From contig NZ_CP157743.1 in assembly GCF_030717995.2 (NCBI RefSeq), forward strand, positions 806,001 to 870,000: DNA of 64,000 bases, in the 5' to 3' direction. A program made the translations under genes and the position numbers. Source of the stretch: Methylomarinum sp. Ch1-1. Its GTDB lineage: Bacteria > Pseudomonadota > Gammaproteobacteria > Methylococcales > Methylomonadaceae. Positions 8,443-18,431 of this stretch are shown here, one piece after another. The number at the start of each line of letters is the position of its first letter. Within the stretch, counting starts at the first letter, position 1. Under the pieces are notes generated by a model. It did not search any database. It worked only from the letters and a program-made list of their open reading frames with translations, and was not told the origin of the DNA.

Positions 8443-10343
8443 TCGAAGCGGTAGCTGATTTCAAAAAAAGTCTGATCGGACCAGTGCTGGCCCGGAGTGA
8501 ACTCGTCTTTGGAACCGAGCACATTCTGATGTATCAGGGCCAGATTCAGGGACTGGTTTTCGGTCAGCTTCAGCGACTTTTGCAAAATAAGATCCAGACG
8601 CTGGAATTGATTGATTTCTGTCGAGCGCAGATAAGTCATCGCGCTTTGATAGTAATAACCGACACTGGCCTGCCATTGTTGGGGAAACCGGTAGGAGGCA
8701 AGCAAATTTGCCGAATGGTGGGGAGCCGACGATCCATAGTCGATCAATGCCATCGGGCGACCGTCGATGTTTATCCAGGAATAGCCCATATGCAGCAATG
8801 TTTCAGGATTTGGCCGGTAATCCAACTGCATTTCATAGTTCAACGCCGTGGCGACATCGCCGGTCTGATAGTGAAAGATCGGTTCCCCTGTTTCCGGGTC
8901 CACGTCGAAACCCGTTATCTGGGTCAGGCGTCTAAAACGCTGATGAGAAAACTTGATATCACTGGTCAGCGTCTTATCGAAAAACTGTCCGTGATGACCG
9001 AACTCCAGAGTATAGACTTCTTCAGGCATTAAATGGCCGGTCGTTTTGACCAGAAATGGCAATATCGACGGCACCGTGTTGCGAATATCGATATGCTGTT
9101 CGCCGATGGTCGGCATCCTAGACGCCTTGGAGGCGATCAAACGAAAACTGTGTTGCTCCGACCACAAATAGTTCAAGGCCGCTTTCGGCGAAATATCGAC
9201 GTTTTGATAGGCGTTTTTTTCCAATAAGGCGCCCAAGTTCAATGTGAAGTCCTCTAGAAATTTCCATTCGAAGTTAGCGAACAAACGGTATAGCACATTG
9301 CTTTTGTCGTCATGGGTGTTTAGCCAAAAGGGTAAGCGGGTGCGATCCAGGCGACTGCCCAAACCCCACACCATACGGAGATCGTCGAACAGCTGTGTCG
9401 TATGCTGTAATTCGAAATCCAGTCTTTCGCTCATCGTATCATTGTTGAGATTTGTTAGCCCCACACGAACAGGCTCTACGCTGTCCCTGCGGATATGGGT
9501 GAGCTGGACCAGTAATTGTTCATTCATATCGAATTGATGCGTCCAACTCAGGTTTTGGGAGATGCGACTGGCGCGTTGATTGCGAACCGAGTCGTTTAAG
9601 CCGCCGTGGCCTCCGGTTTGGCTTTTATCGGCGCTATAGCCGAAATTATATTGCAGGGCGCTATTTTCCGATAGGCGGTAATCGAAGCGGGTGCTCAGCA
9701 CATCGACCAGTTGACTGTCCGCGACGCTTTCGAGCCCGTCTTCCTGCTGATGCATGTAGCTGAAACGGTAGCTTAAATCGTTCCAGGTCCCGGCATAGCG
9801 TGCCGTCGAGCGGTAATAGTCGTTGCTGCCGGCTCGGAATGAGGCATGCGCGCCTTGATCCTGAGAAGTATGGGTGGTGATGATATTGATGACCCCTAAA
9901 AAAGAATTGGGACCGTAGGTGGCCGCATTGGGGCCGCGAATGACCTCGATTCTTTCGATATCCTCGATTAGCAACGGGTAATCATCCCAATGCACGCCGC
10001 CAAAGCTGGCATTGTAAATGGAGTGTCCGTCGATCAGCACTTGCATGCCGCGGGAGAATTCATCGGACATGCCATGGTAGGTGGCGGAAGACAGGTTTTT
10101 GCGTTTGTAACCTATTTGCATGCCGGGCACCAACCGGAACAGTTCGACAATTTCCTTGGCGCCGCTGGCCTTGATCATCGTTTTGTCGATCACCGTCATT
10201 GCGCCCGGCGCTCTGGATAACGGTTGTTTTAGGCGGGTCGCGGTCAACACGGCAGGCGCGTCGTCGAGAAAGAAGTCATTAGCGTCCTGTGCGTAGGAGG
10301 CCTGACTGACGAACAAGGTCAGAACGCCTGCGACCCGCTTCAT
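8439..10343 (-). CDS. TonB-dependent outer-membrane receptor (copy 1)
   Basis: A 634-aa protein with a signal peptide (about residues 1-18, cut near SYA-Q), a plug domain about 30-150 starting at AVLTATR (TonB-box-like), and a beta-barrel ending in Phe-Asp (SYRFD). Plug motifs include VIDKTMIKASG, IERIEVIRGP and NIITT. The substrate is unknown; similarity to BtuB/CirA-type receptors is only at the general plug level. It is a close paralogue of the receptor at 10815-12728, with long identical stretches in the plug. The 470 bp between the copies hold mobile repeats. Confidence 0.9.
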   Translation of the reverse strand: MKRVAGVLTLFVSQASYAQDANDFFLDDAPAVLTATRLKQPLSRAPGAMTVIDKTMIKASGAKEIVELFRLVPGMQIGYKRKNLSSATYHGMSDEFSRGMQVLIDGHSIYNASFGGVHWDDYPLLIEDIERIEVIRGPNAATYGPNSFLGVINIITTHTSQDQGAHASFRAGSNDYYRSTARYAGTWNDLSYRFSYMHQQEDGLESVADSQLVDVLSTRFDYRLSENSALQYNFGYSADKSQTGGHGGLNDSVRNQRASRISQNLSWTHQFDMNEQLLVQLTHIRRDSVEPVRVGLTNLNNDTMSERLDFELQHTTQLFDDLRMVWGLGSRLDRTRLPFWLNTHDDKSNVLYRLFANFEWKFLEDFTLNLGALLEKNAYQNVDISPKAALNYLWSEQHSFRLIASKASRMPTIGEQHIDIRNTVPSILPFLVKTTGHLMPEEVYTLEFGHHGQFFDKTLTSDIKFSHQRFRRLTQITGFDVDPETGEPIFHYQTGDVATALNYEMQLDYRPNPETLLHMGYSWINIDGRPMALIDYGSSAPHHSANLLASYRFPQQWQASVGYYYQSAMTYLRSTEINQFQRLDLILQKSLKLTENQSLNLALIHQNVLGSKDEFTPGQHWSDQTFFEISYRFD

Positions 10344-10555
10344 TGCACGCCCTTTTGCTGCTTAGCGCTAACCGAATCGATGGTGTAGGCTAGATGAAGC
10401 GAGTCGAGGGCAAAAATCACAAAGCCGATATAGAACTGATAGGGAGCTGGTAACATCGGTTGAATAGTGAGGCTTGTTAAAAGTATTAAAAGGATTCAAT
10501 TTCATACAGAATAGCAAATTATTATATGCGCTAGAAAGCCTTGCTGGCTATCTAC

Positions 10556-10800
10556 AGCAATTCTCATCAGTTTGAGCATTTTGCTGTGTTTAGGGTATGG
10601 GGTATGTCTGTCGAGGAGCGCCGTTCACCCAGCACCTAAATTATCCTGGAATGTAAAATATATATAGTCCTGTAGCCATGGAATTTAGGTGCTGGGTGAA
10701 TCCCTATAGGCTTGGATGCGACATCCCTGTCGCATACGCTTTTTCCGCAAGCAATCGATAGTAAAAGAAATATTTTCTCAGTATCAAGCTGAATAGTTAG
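10556..10800. repeat. Composite of F1 (left part) and F2 (right part) mobile elements
   Basis: The left part starts with AGCAATTCTCA and contains the F1 signature (GTCTGTCGAGGAGCGCC, then the inverted pair CACCCAGCACCTAAATT/AATTTAGGTGCTGGGT at about 10626-10698). Instead of the F1 right end, the sequence passes into F2 material that matches the F2 copy at 36036-36200 in reverse (AAGCCTATAGGG...GATGTCGCATCC). It ends with the F2 terminus CTGAATAGTTA at about 10790-10800. No coding content. It fills most of the 471-bp gap between the two receptor genes. Confidence 0.7.
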
Positions 10801-10814
10801 TTCGGAAATTAAGC

Positions 10815-12728
10815 TCATTCAAACCGATAAGATACTTCGACAAAGGTCTCATCGCTAAGCTGTTCACCTTCGAGAAATTCGTCATTCGATCCCAAATTGT
10901 TTTGATGCACCACTGCGAGGTTCAATGTTTGTTTGTCAGCCAATTTAAACGACTTTTGCACGATTAGATCGAGGCGTTGAAAGGCGCCGATCGGGGCTGG
11001 TGTACGCAGGTATTGCATTGCGCCGCGATAATAATAAGCGACACTGGTTTGCCATCCCTCGGTAAATCGATAAGAGGCCAGGATATTGGCGGTGTGATGC
11101 GGCGCCGAGGCGGCGTAATCGATATGGCTGCCATCATCATGATCGATATTGATCCAGGAATAGCCCATGTGCAGCAAGGTTTGTTGATTCGGCTGGTAAT
11201 CCAGTTGCAATTCGGCGTTCAGGCTGTTGGCCACATTGGCGCTGGTATATTCTAAAACGGGTTCAGAGGCATTTGGCAAGACGAATTGAGTCAATCTGCG
11301 AAAGCGCTGATGGGCCAGTTTGATATCGGTCGTCAAGGTGTGATCGAAGAATTGGCCATGATGACCGGCTTCAACGGAGATTACCTCTACCGGTTTCAGG
11401 GTGCGTTCGGTTCTGACTCTGACCGGTATGATCGAATGGACCGTTTTTTGCACGTCGAGGTTTTGCTCCCCGATAGTCGGCATTCTAGAAGCTCTCGATA
11501 ACATCACCCGAAAACTGTGCTGATCGGACCATAAATAATTCAGGGCGATTTTCGGTGAGACATCGATATCTGTATAGGCGTTTTTTTCCAGTAACGCGCC
11601 CAGATTTAGGATGAAGTCATCGAGAAAAGTCCATTCGATGTTGCCGAACACTCGATAAAGCACATTGCTTTTGTCATCACCGTCGCCTAACCATAGCGGC
11701 AGACGAGTGCGGTCCAAACGACTGCCGACGCCCCACATCATCCTGGCCTGGTCGAACGGTTGAAAAACATGCTGCAATTCGAAATCCAATCTTTCGGTCA
11801 ACGTAAGATTGTCGATCGGCATTCCCAGCGATTCGAATCGCTCGTCCTTTTCTCGTCTGATATGAGTCAGGCGCAAGACGAGTTGTTCATCGGCGCTTTT
11901 CAGATGAGTCCAGCGAAAACTCTGTGACAACAGGTTGGCTTGGGCGCTGCGCCCGGGATCGGCCGGATCGCCCTTATCCCCGACATTGCTCTTATCTTCG
12001 CTGTAGCCGAAGTTGTATTGCAAGACATCCCGGTCCGTTAAGCGATAATCGAAACGGCTGCTCAAAGCATCGACACGTCGAGCATCATACAGTCCCTCTA
12101 GTCCGTCATCCTGTTGATGCAGAAAACTGAGGCGATAACTCAAATCACGCCAGCTCCCGCCATAGCGTCCCATGCCGCGGTAATAGTCGTTGCTGCCGGC
12201 GCGGAACGAGGCTTTGCCGCCCTGATCATGAGCGGTGTCGGTGGTGATGATATTGATCACCCCCAAAAAAGAATTAGGGCCGTAGGTCGCCGAATTGGGG
12301 CCGCGAATGACCTCGATTCGTTCGATATCCTCGATCAGCAGCGGATAATCGTCCCAGGTGACACCGCCGAAGCTGGCATTGTAAATGGAATGACCGTCCA
12401 CCAATACCTGCATGCCTCGCGCCAGCTCATCGCTCATGCCGTGGTAGGTCGCCGCAGCTAAATGGCCGCGTCTGTAGCCGACCTGCATGCCGGGCACGAG
12501 GCGGAAAAGTTCGACAATTTCCTTCGTCCCGCTGGCCTTGATCATGGCCTTGTCGATCACCGTCACCGCCGCCGGCGCGCTGGCCAAGGGTTGTTTCAGG
12601 CGGGTTGCCGTCAATACGGCCGGGGCGTCGGCGAGGAAGAAGTCGTCGGCATCCTGATATGGCTGTTGTTGATCGGCTCGAGACAGAGGGCTGCCGAGCG
12701 CGGCCAACAGGCCTACAATCCGGAGCAT
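10815..12728 (-). CDS. TonB-dependent outer-membrane receptor (copy 2), coupled to lspA
   Basis: A 637-aa receptor. The frame is open back to 12824, but the start that gives a signal peptide (MLRIVGLLAALGSPLSRA) is ATG 12728-12726. This ATG shares one base with the lspA stop (TAATG), so translation is probably coupled to lspA. The plug begins with PAVLTATRLKQPL and the barrel ends SYRFE. It is a paralogue of copy 1, with near-identical plug regions and a more diverged barrel, so the two may import related but different ligands. No transport partner genes are adjacent. Confidence 0.9.
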   Translation of the reverse strand: MLRIVGLLAALGSPLSRADQQQPYQDADDFFLADAPAVLTATRLKQPLASAPAAVTVIDKAMIKASGTKEIVELFRLVPGMQVGYRRGHLAAATYHGMSDELARGMQVLVDGHSIYNASFGGVTWDDYPLLIEDIERIEVIRGPNSATYGPNSFLGVINIITTDTAHDQGGKASFRAGSNDYYRGMGRYGGSWRDLSYRLSFLHQQDDGLEGLYDARRVDALSSRFDYRLTDRDVLQYNFGYSEDKSNVGDKGDPADPGRSAQANLLSQSFRWTHLKSADEQLVLRLTHIRREKDERFESLGMPIDNLTLTERLDFELQHVFQPFDQARMMWGVGSRLDRTRLPLWLGDGDDKSNVLYRVFGNIEWTFLDDFILNLGALLEKNAYTDIDVSPKIALNYLWSDQHSFRVMLSRASRMPTIGEQNLDVQKTVHSIIPVRVRTERTLKPVEVISVEAGHHGQFFDHTLTTDIKLAHQRFRRLTQFVLPNASEPVLEYTSANVANSLNAELQLDYQPNQQTLLHMGYSWINIDHDDGSHIDYAASAPHHTANILASYRFTEGWQTSVAYYYRGAMQYLRTPAPIGAFQRLDLIVQKSFKLADKQTLNLAVVHQNNLGSNDEFLEGEQLSDETFVEVSYRFE

Positions 12729-13198
12729 TATTGGTCTTTCTGTCGGCCGACGCCGATGCTTTCCAGCAGCATCAGGACAACGCCGAGCGTAATCGCCGAG
12801 TCGGCAATATTGAAGGCCGGCCAATGCCAGTCTCGGTAATAGATATCGAGAAAATCGATGACATAGCCGTAAGCGAGGCGATCGATTAGGTTGCCGAGGG
12901 CGCCGCCCAAGACCAGCGCCAAGGCGATCGCCAGTAAGGTTTCATGTTTTTGCAAACGAGACAGCCAGATCGTCAACACCGCGCTGATGATCACCGCCAG
13001 CGCGGCAAACAACCAGCGTTGCCAGCCACCGGCCTCGCTGAGCAGGCTGAAGGCGGCGCCGGTATTATGGACATAGGTGAGATTAAAATAAGGCAGCACG
13101 GCTATGGATTCATACAAACGCATCGAACCGGCAACAATCAGTTTACTGCCCTGGTCCAACAGCAAGGCCAGCAGGGATAACCATAACCATTTAAGCAT
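12728..13198 (-). CDS. lspA: Lipoprotein signal peptidase (signal peptidase II)
   Basis: LspA cleaves the signal peptide of lipidated prolipoproteins at the inner membrane. The 156-aa product has four hydrophobic segments and the two catalytic Asp motifs: NLIDRLAYGYVIDFLD and FNIADSAITLG. The family start region LDQGSK is present. Order ribF-ileS-lspA matches other gammaproteobacteria, but fkpB and ispH do not follow; a TonB-dependent receptor does, through a TAATG overlap. A 161-bp F2 element sits between ileS and lspA. Confidence 0.96.
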   Translation of the reverse strand: MLKWLWLSLLALLLDQGSKLIVAGSMRLYESIAVLPYFNLTYVHNTGAAFSLLSEAGGWQRWLFAALAVIISAVLTIWLSRLQKHETLLAIALALVLGGALGNLIDRLAYGYVIDFLDIYYRDWHWPAFNIADSAITLGVVLMLLESIGVGRQKDQ

Positions 13199-13245
13199 GT
13201 TAAATTTCTTGCAATCTTAGCGGAAAAATCATTGTTGGCGTCAAC

Positions 13246-13406
13246 GTAACTATTCAGTATAAAAATGCTTTTACTATCAGCCGACCCGGTGGATGCGCTC
13301 CGCTTATCCACCCTACGAATGGGGGTGAGTAGTGACAGGCATGTAGGGTGGATAAGCCTGAAGGGCGCATCCGCCAAAGATGCTCAGTATCAAGCTGAAT
13401 AGTTAC
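13246..13406. repeat. F2 mobile element (MITE-like), copy between ileS and lspA
   Basis: A 161-bp element with perfect 12-bp inverted ends, GTAACTATTCAG and CTGAATAGTTAC. The flanking 8-mers GCGTCAAC and CCGTCAAT agree at six of eight positions, as expected for an aged target duplication. The interior carries two inverted GTGGAT/ATCCAC-type hairpins (about 13290-13375) that are also found, rearranged, near 59030-59115. It has no coding capacity and separates lspA from ileS in an otherwise compact operon. Confidence 0.85.
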
Positions 13407-13469
13407 CCGTCAATAAGCCACAGAAGTAGTGATGATGGGTTTCGCTACGCTCTACCCATCCTACGCCAG

Positions 13470-16301
13470 TTAGGCGAAATGGCGTACTTCCCCGTCGCCG
13501 GCGATGTTCTCGACGCAGCGGCCGCACAATTCGGGATGTTCGGCATCGGCGCCGACATCCTCGCGTTGATGCCAGCAACGCACACATTTAGCGTGTTGCG
13601 ACGCCGTCACTTTCAGTTTGACGCCTTCAAGATCGGTTTGCACGGCATCGTCCGGGCATTCCTGGTCAGCGAAAACGCGGGCGGCGGAAGTGATGAAGAC
13701 AAAATGCAGCTCGCCGTCCAACTGATTCAGCGCCGAGGCATAGCCTTCGTTGCAATACAGTGCGACTTCGGCGTTTAACGAGGCGCCGATGGCGCCTTGC
13801 GAACGTAATTGTTCGACTTCCTTGCTGACCACGGTCCTGACGGCCATAACCTTGTCCCAGGTGTCACGGGAAACGGCTGCGTCTTGATCCATCTCGAACA
13901 TGCCGTCATACCAGGTTTCCAGGAAAGCCGATTCGCCTCTGTCGCCGGGAATATATTGCCAGATTTCATCGGCGGTATAACTGATGATCGGCGCCAGCCA
14001 ACGGGTTAGCGCCTCGATGACATGATACATCGCCGTTTGTGCGGAACGGCGCGGAATGCCGTCGGCTTTGGCGGTGTATTGGCGGTCTTTGATAATATCC
14101 AGATAGAAACCGCCCAGGTCAATCGCGCAGAAATGATGCACTTTTTGATAGACCTGTTGGAATTGATAACTGTCATAGGCCTGCTTGACTTCTTCTTGCA
14201 GACGCCAGGTTCGGTCGACGACCCAACGGTCCAGCGCCAACATGTCTTGTTTGGCGACGCTATGTTGGGCGGGGTCGAAGCCGTTCAGATTGGATAGCAG
14301 GAAGCGGGCGGTGTTTCTGAGGCGTCGATAACCGTCGGAGGTGCGAGTCAGAATCTCATCGGAGACATTCATCTCGCCGCGATAGTCGGTCGCCGAGACC
14401 CATAGACGCAACACGTCGGCGCCCAGCGATTTCATCACCGATTGCGGCGCGACGACGTTGCCTTTGGATTTGGACATCTTCTTGCCTTCCGCATCGACGG
14501 TGAAGCCATGGGTCAGCACCGCCTTATAAGGGGCGGCGTCGTTCATCGCCGTCGAGGCCAATAACGAGGACTGGAACCAACCTCGGTGCTGGTCCGAGCC
14601 TTCCAGGTACAAGTCGGCCGGGAAGTCCAGTTGATCACGTCTGTTCAGCACGCAGGCATGGGTAACGCCGGAATCGAACCAGACATCCAACGTATCCTGC
14701 ATCTTGTCGTAATGTTCGGCATCGGCGCCGATCAGCTCCGCCGCATCGAGCTCGAACCAGGCTTCTATGCCCTTTCGTTCGACGCGCCGGGCGACTTCCT
14801 CGATCAGTTCGGCGCTGCGCGGATGCAGCTCTCCGCTTTCCTTGTGAATGAAGAACGCGATCGGCACGCCCCAGGTGCGTTGTCTGGAAATACACCAATC
14901 GGGACGTTTCTCCATCATGCTTTCGATACGCGCCTGTCCCCAGTCGGGAATCCAGGCGACCTGTTTGACTTCATTCAGGGCGGTTTCGCGCAGGCGGTTT
15001 TTATCCATCGAGATAAACCACTGCGCGGTGGCGCGGAAGATGATCGGCGTCTTATGCCGCCAGCAGTGCGGGTAACTGTGCAATAAGGCCTCGTGATGCA
15101 ACAGCTTGCCCCTCTCTCTGAGAACCTCCAGCACATGGTCGTTGGCGCTGAACACATGTTCGCCGGCGAACAGTTCGGTGCTGGGCAGGAATACGCCATT
15201 GGCGCCGACCGGATTATCGACCGGCAATTGGTATTTAAGGCCGACCGCATAGTCTTCCTGACCGTGGCCGGGAGCGGTATGCACCGCGCCGGTGCCGGCG
15301 TCGACGGTGACATGGTCGCCGAGGATCACCGGCACCCGACGGTCATAGAAGGGATGTTGAAGCAACTGGTTTTCCAGCACTTCCCCCTTGCAATAGGCAA
15401 TGACATGATAGTCGTCGATGTCGTAGCGCGCCATCGCGTCTTTCAGCAGTACTTCGGCGATCAGCAAACGTTCTTTACGGCCGTCGGTTTCACATTGCAC
15501 GACGGCGTATTCCAGTTCCGGATTAACCGCCACTGCCTGATTGGCGGGCAAGGTCCACGGCGTCGTGGTCCAGATCACGACCGACAGCGGCCCCTCGCCT
15601 TCGTGTTCGGGCACATGGTGGCAGCCGGCCAGGAAGGCGGCATCGTCGACGACCTGAAAACGGACATCGATCGCCGGAGAGTGTTTGTCTTCATACTCGA
15701 CTTCCGCCTCGGCCAGCGCCGAGCCGCAATCGGTGCACCAGTGCACCGGTTTGGCGCCTTGACTCAAATGGCCTTTGGCGGCGATCTTGCCCAGCGAACG
15801 GATGATGTCGGCCTCAAAGGCGTAATCCATGGTCAAATAAGGATTGTCCCAGTCGCCGAGTACGCCCAGACGAATGAATTCGTCTTTTTGCATCTTCACC
15901 TGTTTGCCGGCATAGTTGCGGCATTCCTTGCGGAATTGGGCATGGCTAACCTTGGCGCCGGCCTTACCGACTTTTTTCTCCACCATCAACTCGATCGGCA
16001 GACCATGGCAATCCCAGCCAGGCACGTAAGGCGCATCATAACCGCTCAAGGTTTTTGCTTTAATGACGATGTCTTTCAGGACTTTGTTGACCGCATGGCC
16101 GATATGTATCGCACCGTTGGCGTAAGGAGGGCCATCGTGCAAGATGAATTTCGGACGCCCGGCGCACGCTTCCCTGATTTTCCGGTATAACGCCTTGTCA
16201 TTCCATTTTTTCAACATTTCCGGCTCGCGCTGCGCCAGATTGCCTTTCATCGGAAATCCCGTTTTAGGTAAATTGAGTGTTTTTTTATAGTCCATCGTCA
16301 T
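13470..16301 (-). CDS. ileS: Isoleucyl-tRNA synthetase
   Basis: Charges tRNA-Ile with isoleucine and edits valine. The 943-aa class I synthetase has the HIGH motif at residues 66-69 (GAIHIGH), the KMSKS motif in KKMSKSKGN, an editing domain with [11 protein letters not shown], and a C-terminal zinc-binding segment with two Cys pairs (CVRCWH...CGRC). Its ATG overlaps the ribF stop by four bases (ATGA), so the two are translationally coupled. lspA follows after 271 bp carrying an F2 element. Confidence 0.98.
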   Translation of the reverse strand: MTMDYKKTLNLPKTGFPMKGNLAQREPEMLKKWNDKALYRKIREACAGRPKFILHDGPPYANGAIHIGHAVNKVLKDIVIKAKTLSGYDAPYVPGWDCHGLPIELMVEKKVGKAGAKVSHAQFRKECRNYAGKQVKMQKDEFIRLGVLGDWDNPYLTMDYAFEADIIRSLGKIAAKGHLSQGAKPVHWCTDCGSALAEAEVEYEDKHSPAIDVRFQVVDDAAFLAGCHHVPEHEGEGPLSVVIWTTTPWTLPANQAVAVNPELEYAVVQCETDGRKERLLIAEVLLKDAMARYDIDDYHVIAYCKGEVLENQLLQHPFYDRRVPVILGDHVTVDAGTGAVHTAPGHGQEDYAVGLKYQLPVDNPVGANGVFLPSTELFAGEHVFSANDHVLEVLRERGKLLHHEALLHSYPHCWRHKTPIIFRATAQWFISMDKNRLRETALNEVKQVAWIPDWGQARIESMMEKRPDWCISRQRTWGVPIAFFIHKESGELHPRSAELIEEVARRVERKGIEAWFELDAAELIGADAEHYDKMQDTLDVWFDSGVTHACVLNRRDQLDFPADLYLEGSDQHRGWFQSSLLASTAMNDAAPYKAVLTHGFTVDAEGKKMSKSKGNVVAPQSVMKSLGADVLRLWVSATDYRGEMNVSDEILTRTSDGYRRLRNTARFLLSNLNGFDPAQHSVAKQDMLALDRWVVDRTWRLQEEVKQAYDSYQFQQVYQKVHHFCAIDLGGFYLDIIKDRQYTAKADGIPRRSAQTAMYHVIEALTRWLAPIISYTADEIWQYIPGDRGESAFLETWYDGMFEMDQDAAVSRDTWDKVMAVRTVVSKEVEQLRSQGAIGASLNAEVALYCNEGYASALNQLDGELHFVFITSAARVFADQECPDDAVQTDLEGVKLKVTASQHAKCVRCWHQREDVGADAEHPELCGRCVENIAGDGEVRHFA

Positions 16302-17239
16302 GTTTTGTTTAAATCAGCAAAAATCTTTTTAGCCTGCAGCACATCGCGATCGATCTGCTGTTTTAGTTGTTGCAGCGACTGAAAACACATTTCATCCCGT
16401 ATTTTCCGTTTGAAATGCACTTCGACATAAGCACCGTAGATTTCCCGGTGAAAGTCAAACAGGTGCGTTTCCAGAATCACCTTGGCGCCGCCATCGACGG
16501 TTGGCCGGGTGCCGACATTGGCGACGCCGACATATTCCTGGTCGTCGATCCCGGTCATCGTGACCGCATAAACGCCGATGATCGGCGTGTTGTTTCTGAA
16601 CATTTCGATATTGGCGGTCGGAAAACCGATGGTTCTGCCCCTTTTATCACCATGGGCCACTCTACCGCAAACCGAATAATCTCGCCCCAGCATTTTCGCC
16701 GCCAAGGCCAGGTTGCCCTCTCCCAGCGCGTCGCGTATCAGCGTGCTGCTGATGCGCATGCCGTTCAGCTCGTAGGAGTGGGTGTCTTCCAATTGAAAGC
16801 CGAAGTTTCGCCCGGCTTCCTTGAGCATCGCAAAATTGCCGCGCCGAGCCTTACCGAAATGAAAATCGTCGCCGATCACCAGGTATTTCACGTTCAACTT
16901 GGCGATCAGTATGTCTTTGATAAAGTCCTCGGCCCGGTAATTCGCCAAGTGTCGGTTAAATCGCAGCACCAGCAGTTGATCGACCGGTAGTTTGGCGAAC
17001 TGTATCGTCTTCTCCCGCAGGCGAGTCAGTCGTGAAGGCGCGTTTTCTCCGAGGAAATATTCCAACGGCTGCGGCTCGAACAACAGCACGACCACCGGCA
17101 GCCCCAATCTTTTTCCGTGCGCCGCCAGTTTTTCTATGACCGCACGGTGCCCCAGATGCAATCCATCAAAGTTGCCTATCGTCAACACACAGCCATGCTG
17201 CAATGGTTCTAGATGAGCCAGGCCCCTGATTAACTGCAT
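16298..17239 (-). CDS. ribF: Bifunctional riboflavin kinase / FAD synthetase
   Basis: Converts riboflavin to FMN and then FAD. The 313-aa product has the N-terminal nucleotidyltransferase domain ([12 protein letters not shown] at about residues 21-32; [10 protein letters not shown] about 167) and the C-terminal riboflavin kinase domain ([11 protein letters not shown], with the GxPTAN signature). Length is typical. It is the first gene of the ribF-ileS-lspA unit. The promoter should lie in 17240-17438, shared with the divergent radical SAM gene. Confidence 0.97.
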   Translation of the reverse strand: MQLIRGLAHLEPLQHGCVLTIGNFDGLHLGHRAVIEKLAAHGKRLGLPVVVLLFEPQPLEYFLGENAPSRLTRLREKTIQFAKLPVDQLLVLRFNRHLANYRAEDFIKDILIAKLNVKYLVIGDDFHFGKARRGNFAMLKEAGRNFGFQLEDTHSYELNGMRISSTLIRDALGEGNLALAAKMLGRDYSVCGRVAHGDKRGRTIGFPTANIEMFRNNTPIIGVYAVTMTGIDDQEYVGVANVGTRPTVDGGAKVILETHLFDFHREIYGAYVEVHFKRKIRDEMCFQSLQQLKQQIDRDVLQAKKIFADLNKT

Positions 17240-17438
17240 GATTATCGGATAATTTGAAAACCGTTCATTCTACCATTAACTTGTCAAGCCTAGAAAGTTA
17301 AACACAAATCTGCTAATGAACTGAATTTTAGGCGCCGAAAAAAAATATTGCGCCCAATTGCGCGAGGCTTCGGTACAATCACCGATTGACAATATAGCAG
17401 AGTGGATGGGCCCGGCGCCATCCGTCAGCAGGGCAGCG

Positions 17439-18431
17439 ATGATCGATAGCATCTATATAGAACAGCATATTCTCCAACATCCGCGGGTCAAGCAGATTTG
17501 CGCCCGCTTTCCCGACGCACGGCAAATCCTCTGCCGTCGCTACGGCGAAGTCTTTAATCCGAAAGCGCAAAATTTCCGCCTGCAGAAACAGCGCCCGGCG
17601 CTGATTCTGGCGGAAAAATTCAAGCACTTCGTGCTGCCGGCGCCGCCCGGCTACGGCATCGGGGCGAAACATAATTATTATTTTTCCCATATGCTGAACT
17701 GTCTGTACGATTGCCGCTATTGTTTTTTACAGGGCATGTACCAATCGGCCAATTATGTATTGTTCGTCAATTATGAAGATTACCAGGACGAAATTCGCCG
17801 CATCAGTCGGCAACATAAGGATGAAGCGGTGCATTTTTTTTCCGGCTACGATTGCGATAGCCTGGCTTTCGAGCCGGTGACCGGTTTTGCCGAACATTTT
17901 CTGCCGTTGTTCGAGACCTTGCCGAACGCGTGGTTGGAATTGAGGACGAAAAGCACGCAAATCAGGACGTTGCTCAACCGGCCGGCCATGCCGCGCTGCG
18001 TGGTGGCCTTTAGCTTGGCGCCGGAACAGGTCGCGGCCAAGGTGGAGCATAAGGCCCCGCCGCTGCAGCGTCGTCTGGAGGCGATGCGTAAGCTTCAGCA
18101 ACAAGGATGGTCGTTGGGGCTGCGTTTCGATCCGCTGATTTATCAACAGGGCTATCAACAACAATATCAGCAATTATTTGATCAGGTCTTCGAGGTGATC
18201 GACGTGGAATCGCTGCATTCGGCCAGCTTGGGAGTGTTTCGTTTGCCGGAAAAATATTTCAAAAAAATGCATAAGCTTTATCCACAAGAAAAGCTGTTCG
18301 CCAGTCCGCTGCAGACTCAGCAGGGCATGACCTCCTATCGCGCGGAGCTTGAACAGGAAATGATGCAGACCTGTGGCGAATTGCTGCTGAACTATATTCC
18401 GGCCGATAAGTTTTTTCCATGCACACTGTAA
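17439..18431 (+). CDS. SPL-type radical SAM protein (spore photoproduct lyase-like)
   Basis: About 330 aa from ATG 17439 (AGGG upstream); a longer frame to 17358 lacks family-like sequence. The radical SAM cluster motif reads C-x3-C-x2-C (CLYDCRYCFLQG). The surroundings (HNYYFSHMLNC, the DxDS-type DCDSLAFEP) match the spore photoproduct lyase-like family found in non-sporulating proteobacteria. True SPL splits the thymine dimer of spores; the substrate of these homologues is not established. It overlaps the downstream SDR gene by 13 bp, so the pair is probably co-translated. Confidence 0.85.
   Translation: MIDSIYIEQHILQHPRVKQICARFPDARQILCRRYGEVFNPKAQNFRLQKQRPALILAEKFKHFVLPAPPGYGIGAKHNYYFSHMLNCLYDCRYCFLQGMYQSANYVLFVNYEDYQDEIRRISRQHKDEAVHFFSGYDCDSLAFEPVTGFAEHFLPLFETLPNAWLELRTKSTQIRTLLNRPAMPRCVVAFSLAPEQVAAKVEHKAPPLQRRLEAMRKLQQQGWSLGLRFDPLIYQQGYQQQYQQLFDQVFEVIDVESLHSASLGVFRLPEKYFKKMHKLYPQEKLFASPLQTQQGMTSYRAELEQEMMQTCGELLLNYIPADKFFPCTL

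Noticed and set aside
12729-12824. Longer N terminus for TonB-dependent receptor copy 2
   Set aside because: It would overlap lspA and precede the obvious signal peptide; the TAATG start is better.
15093-16190. 365-codon rightward frame opposite ileS
   Set aside because: Antisense shadow of a clear synthetase gene; similar long shadows occur opposite speA and other G+C-rich genes.
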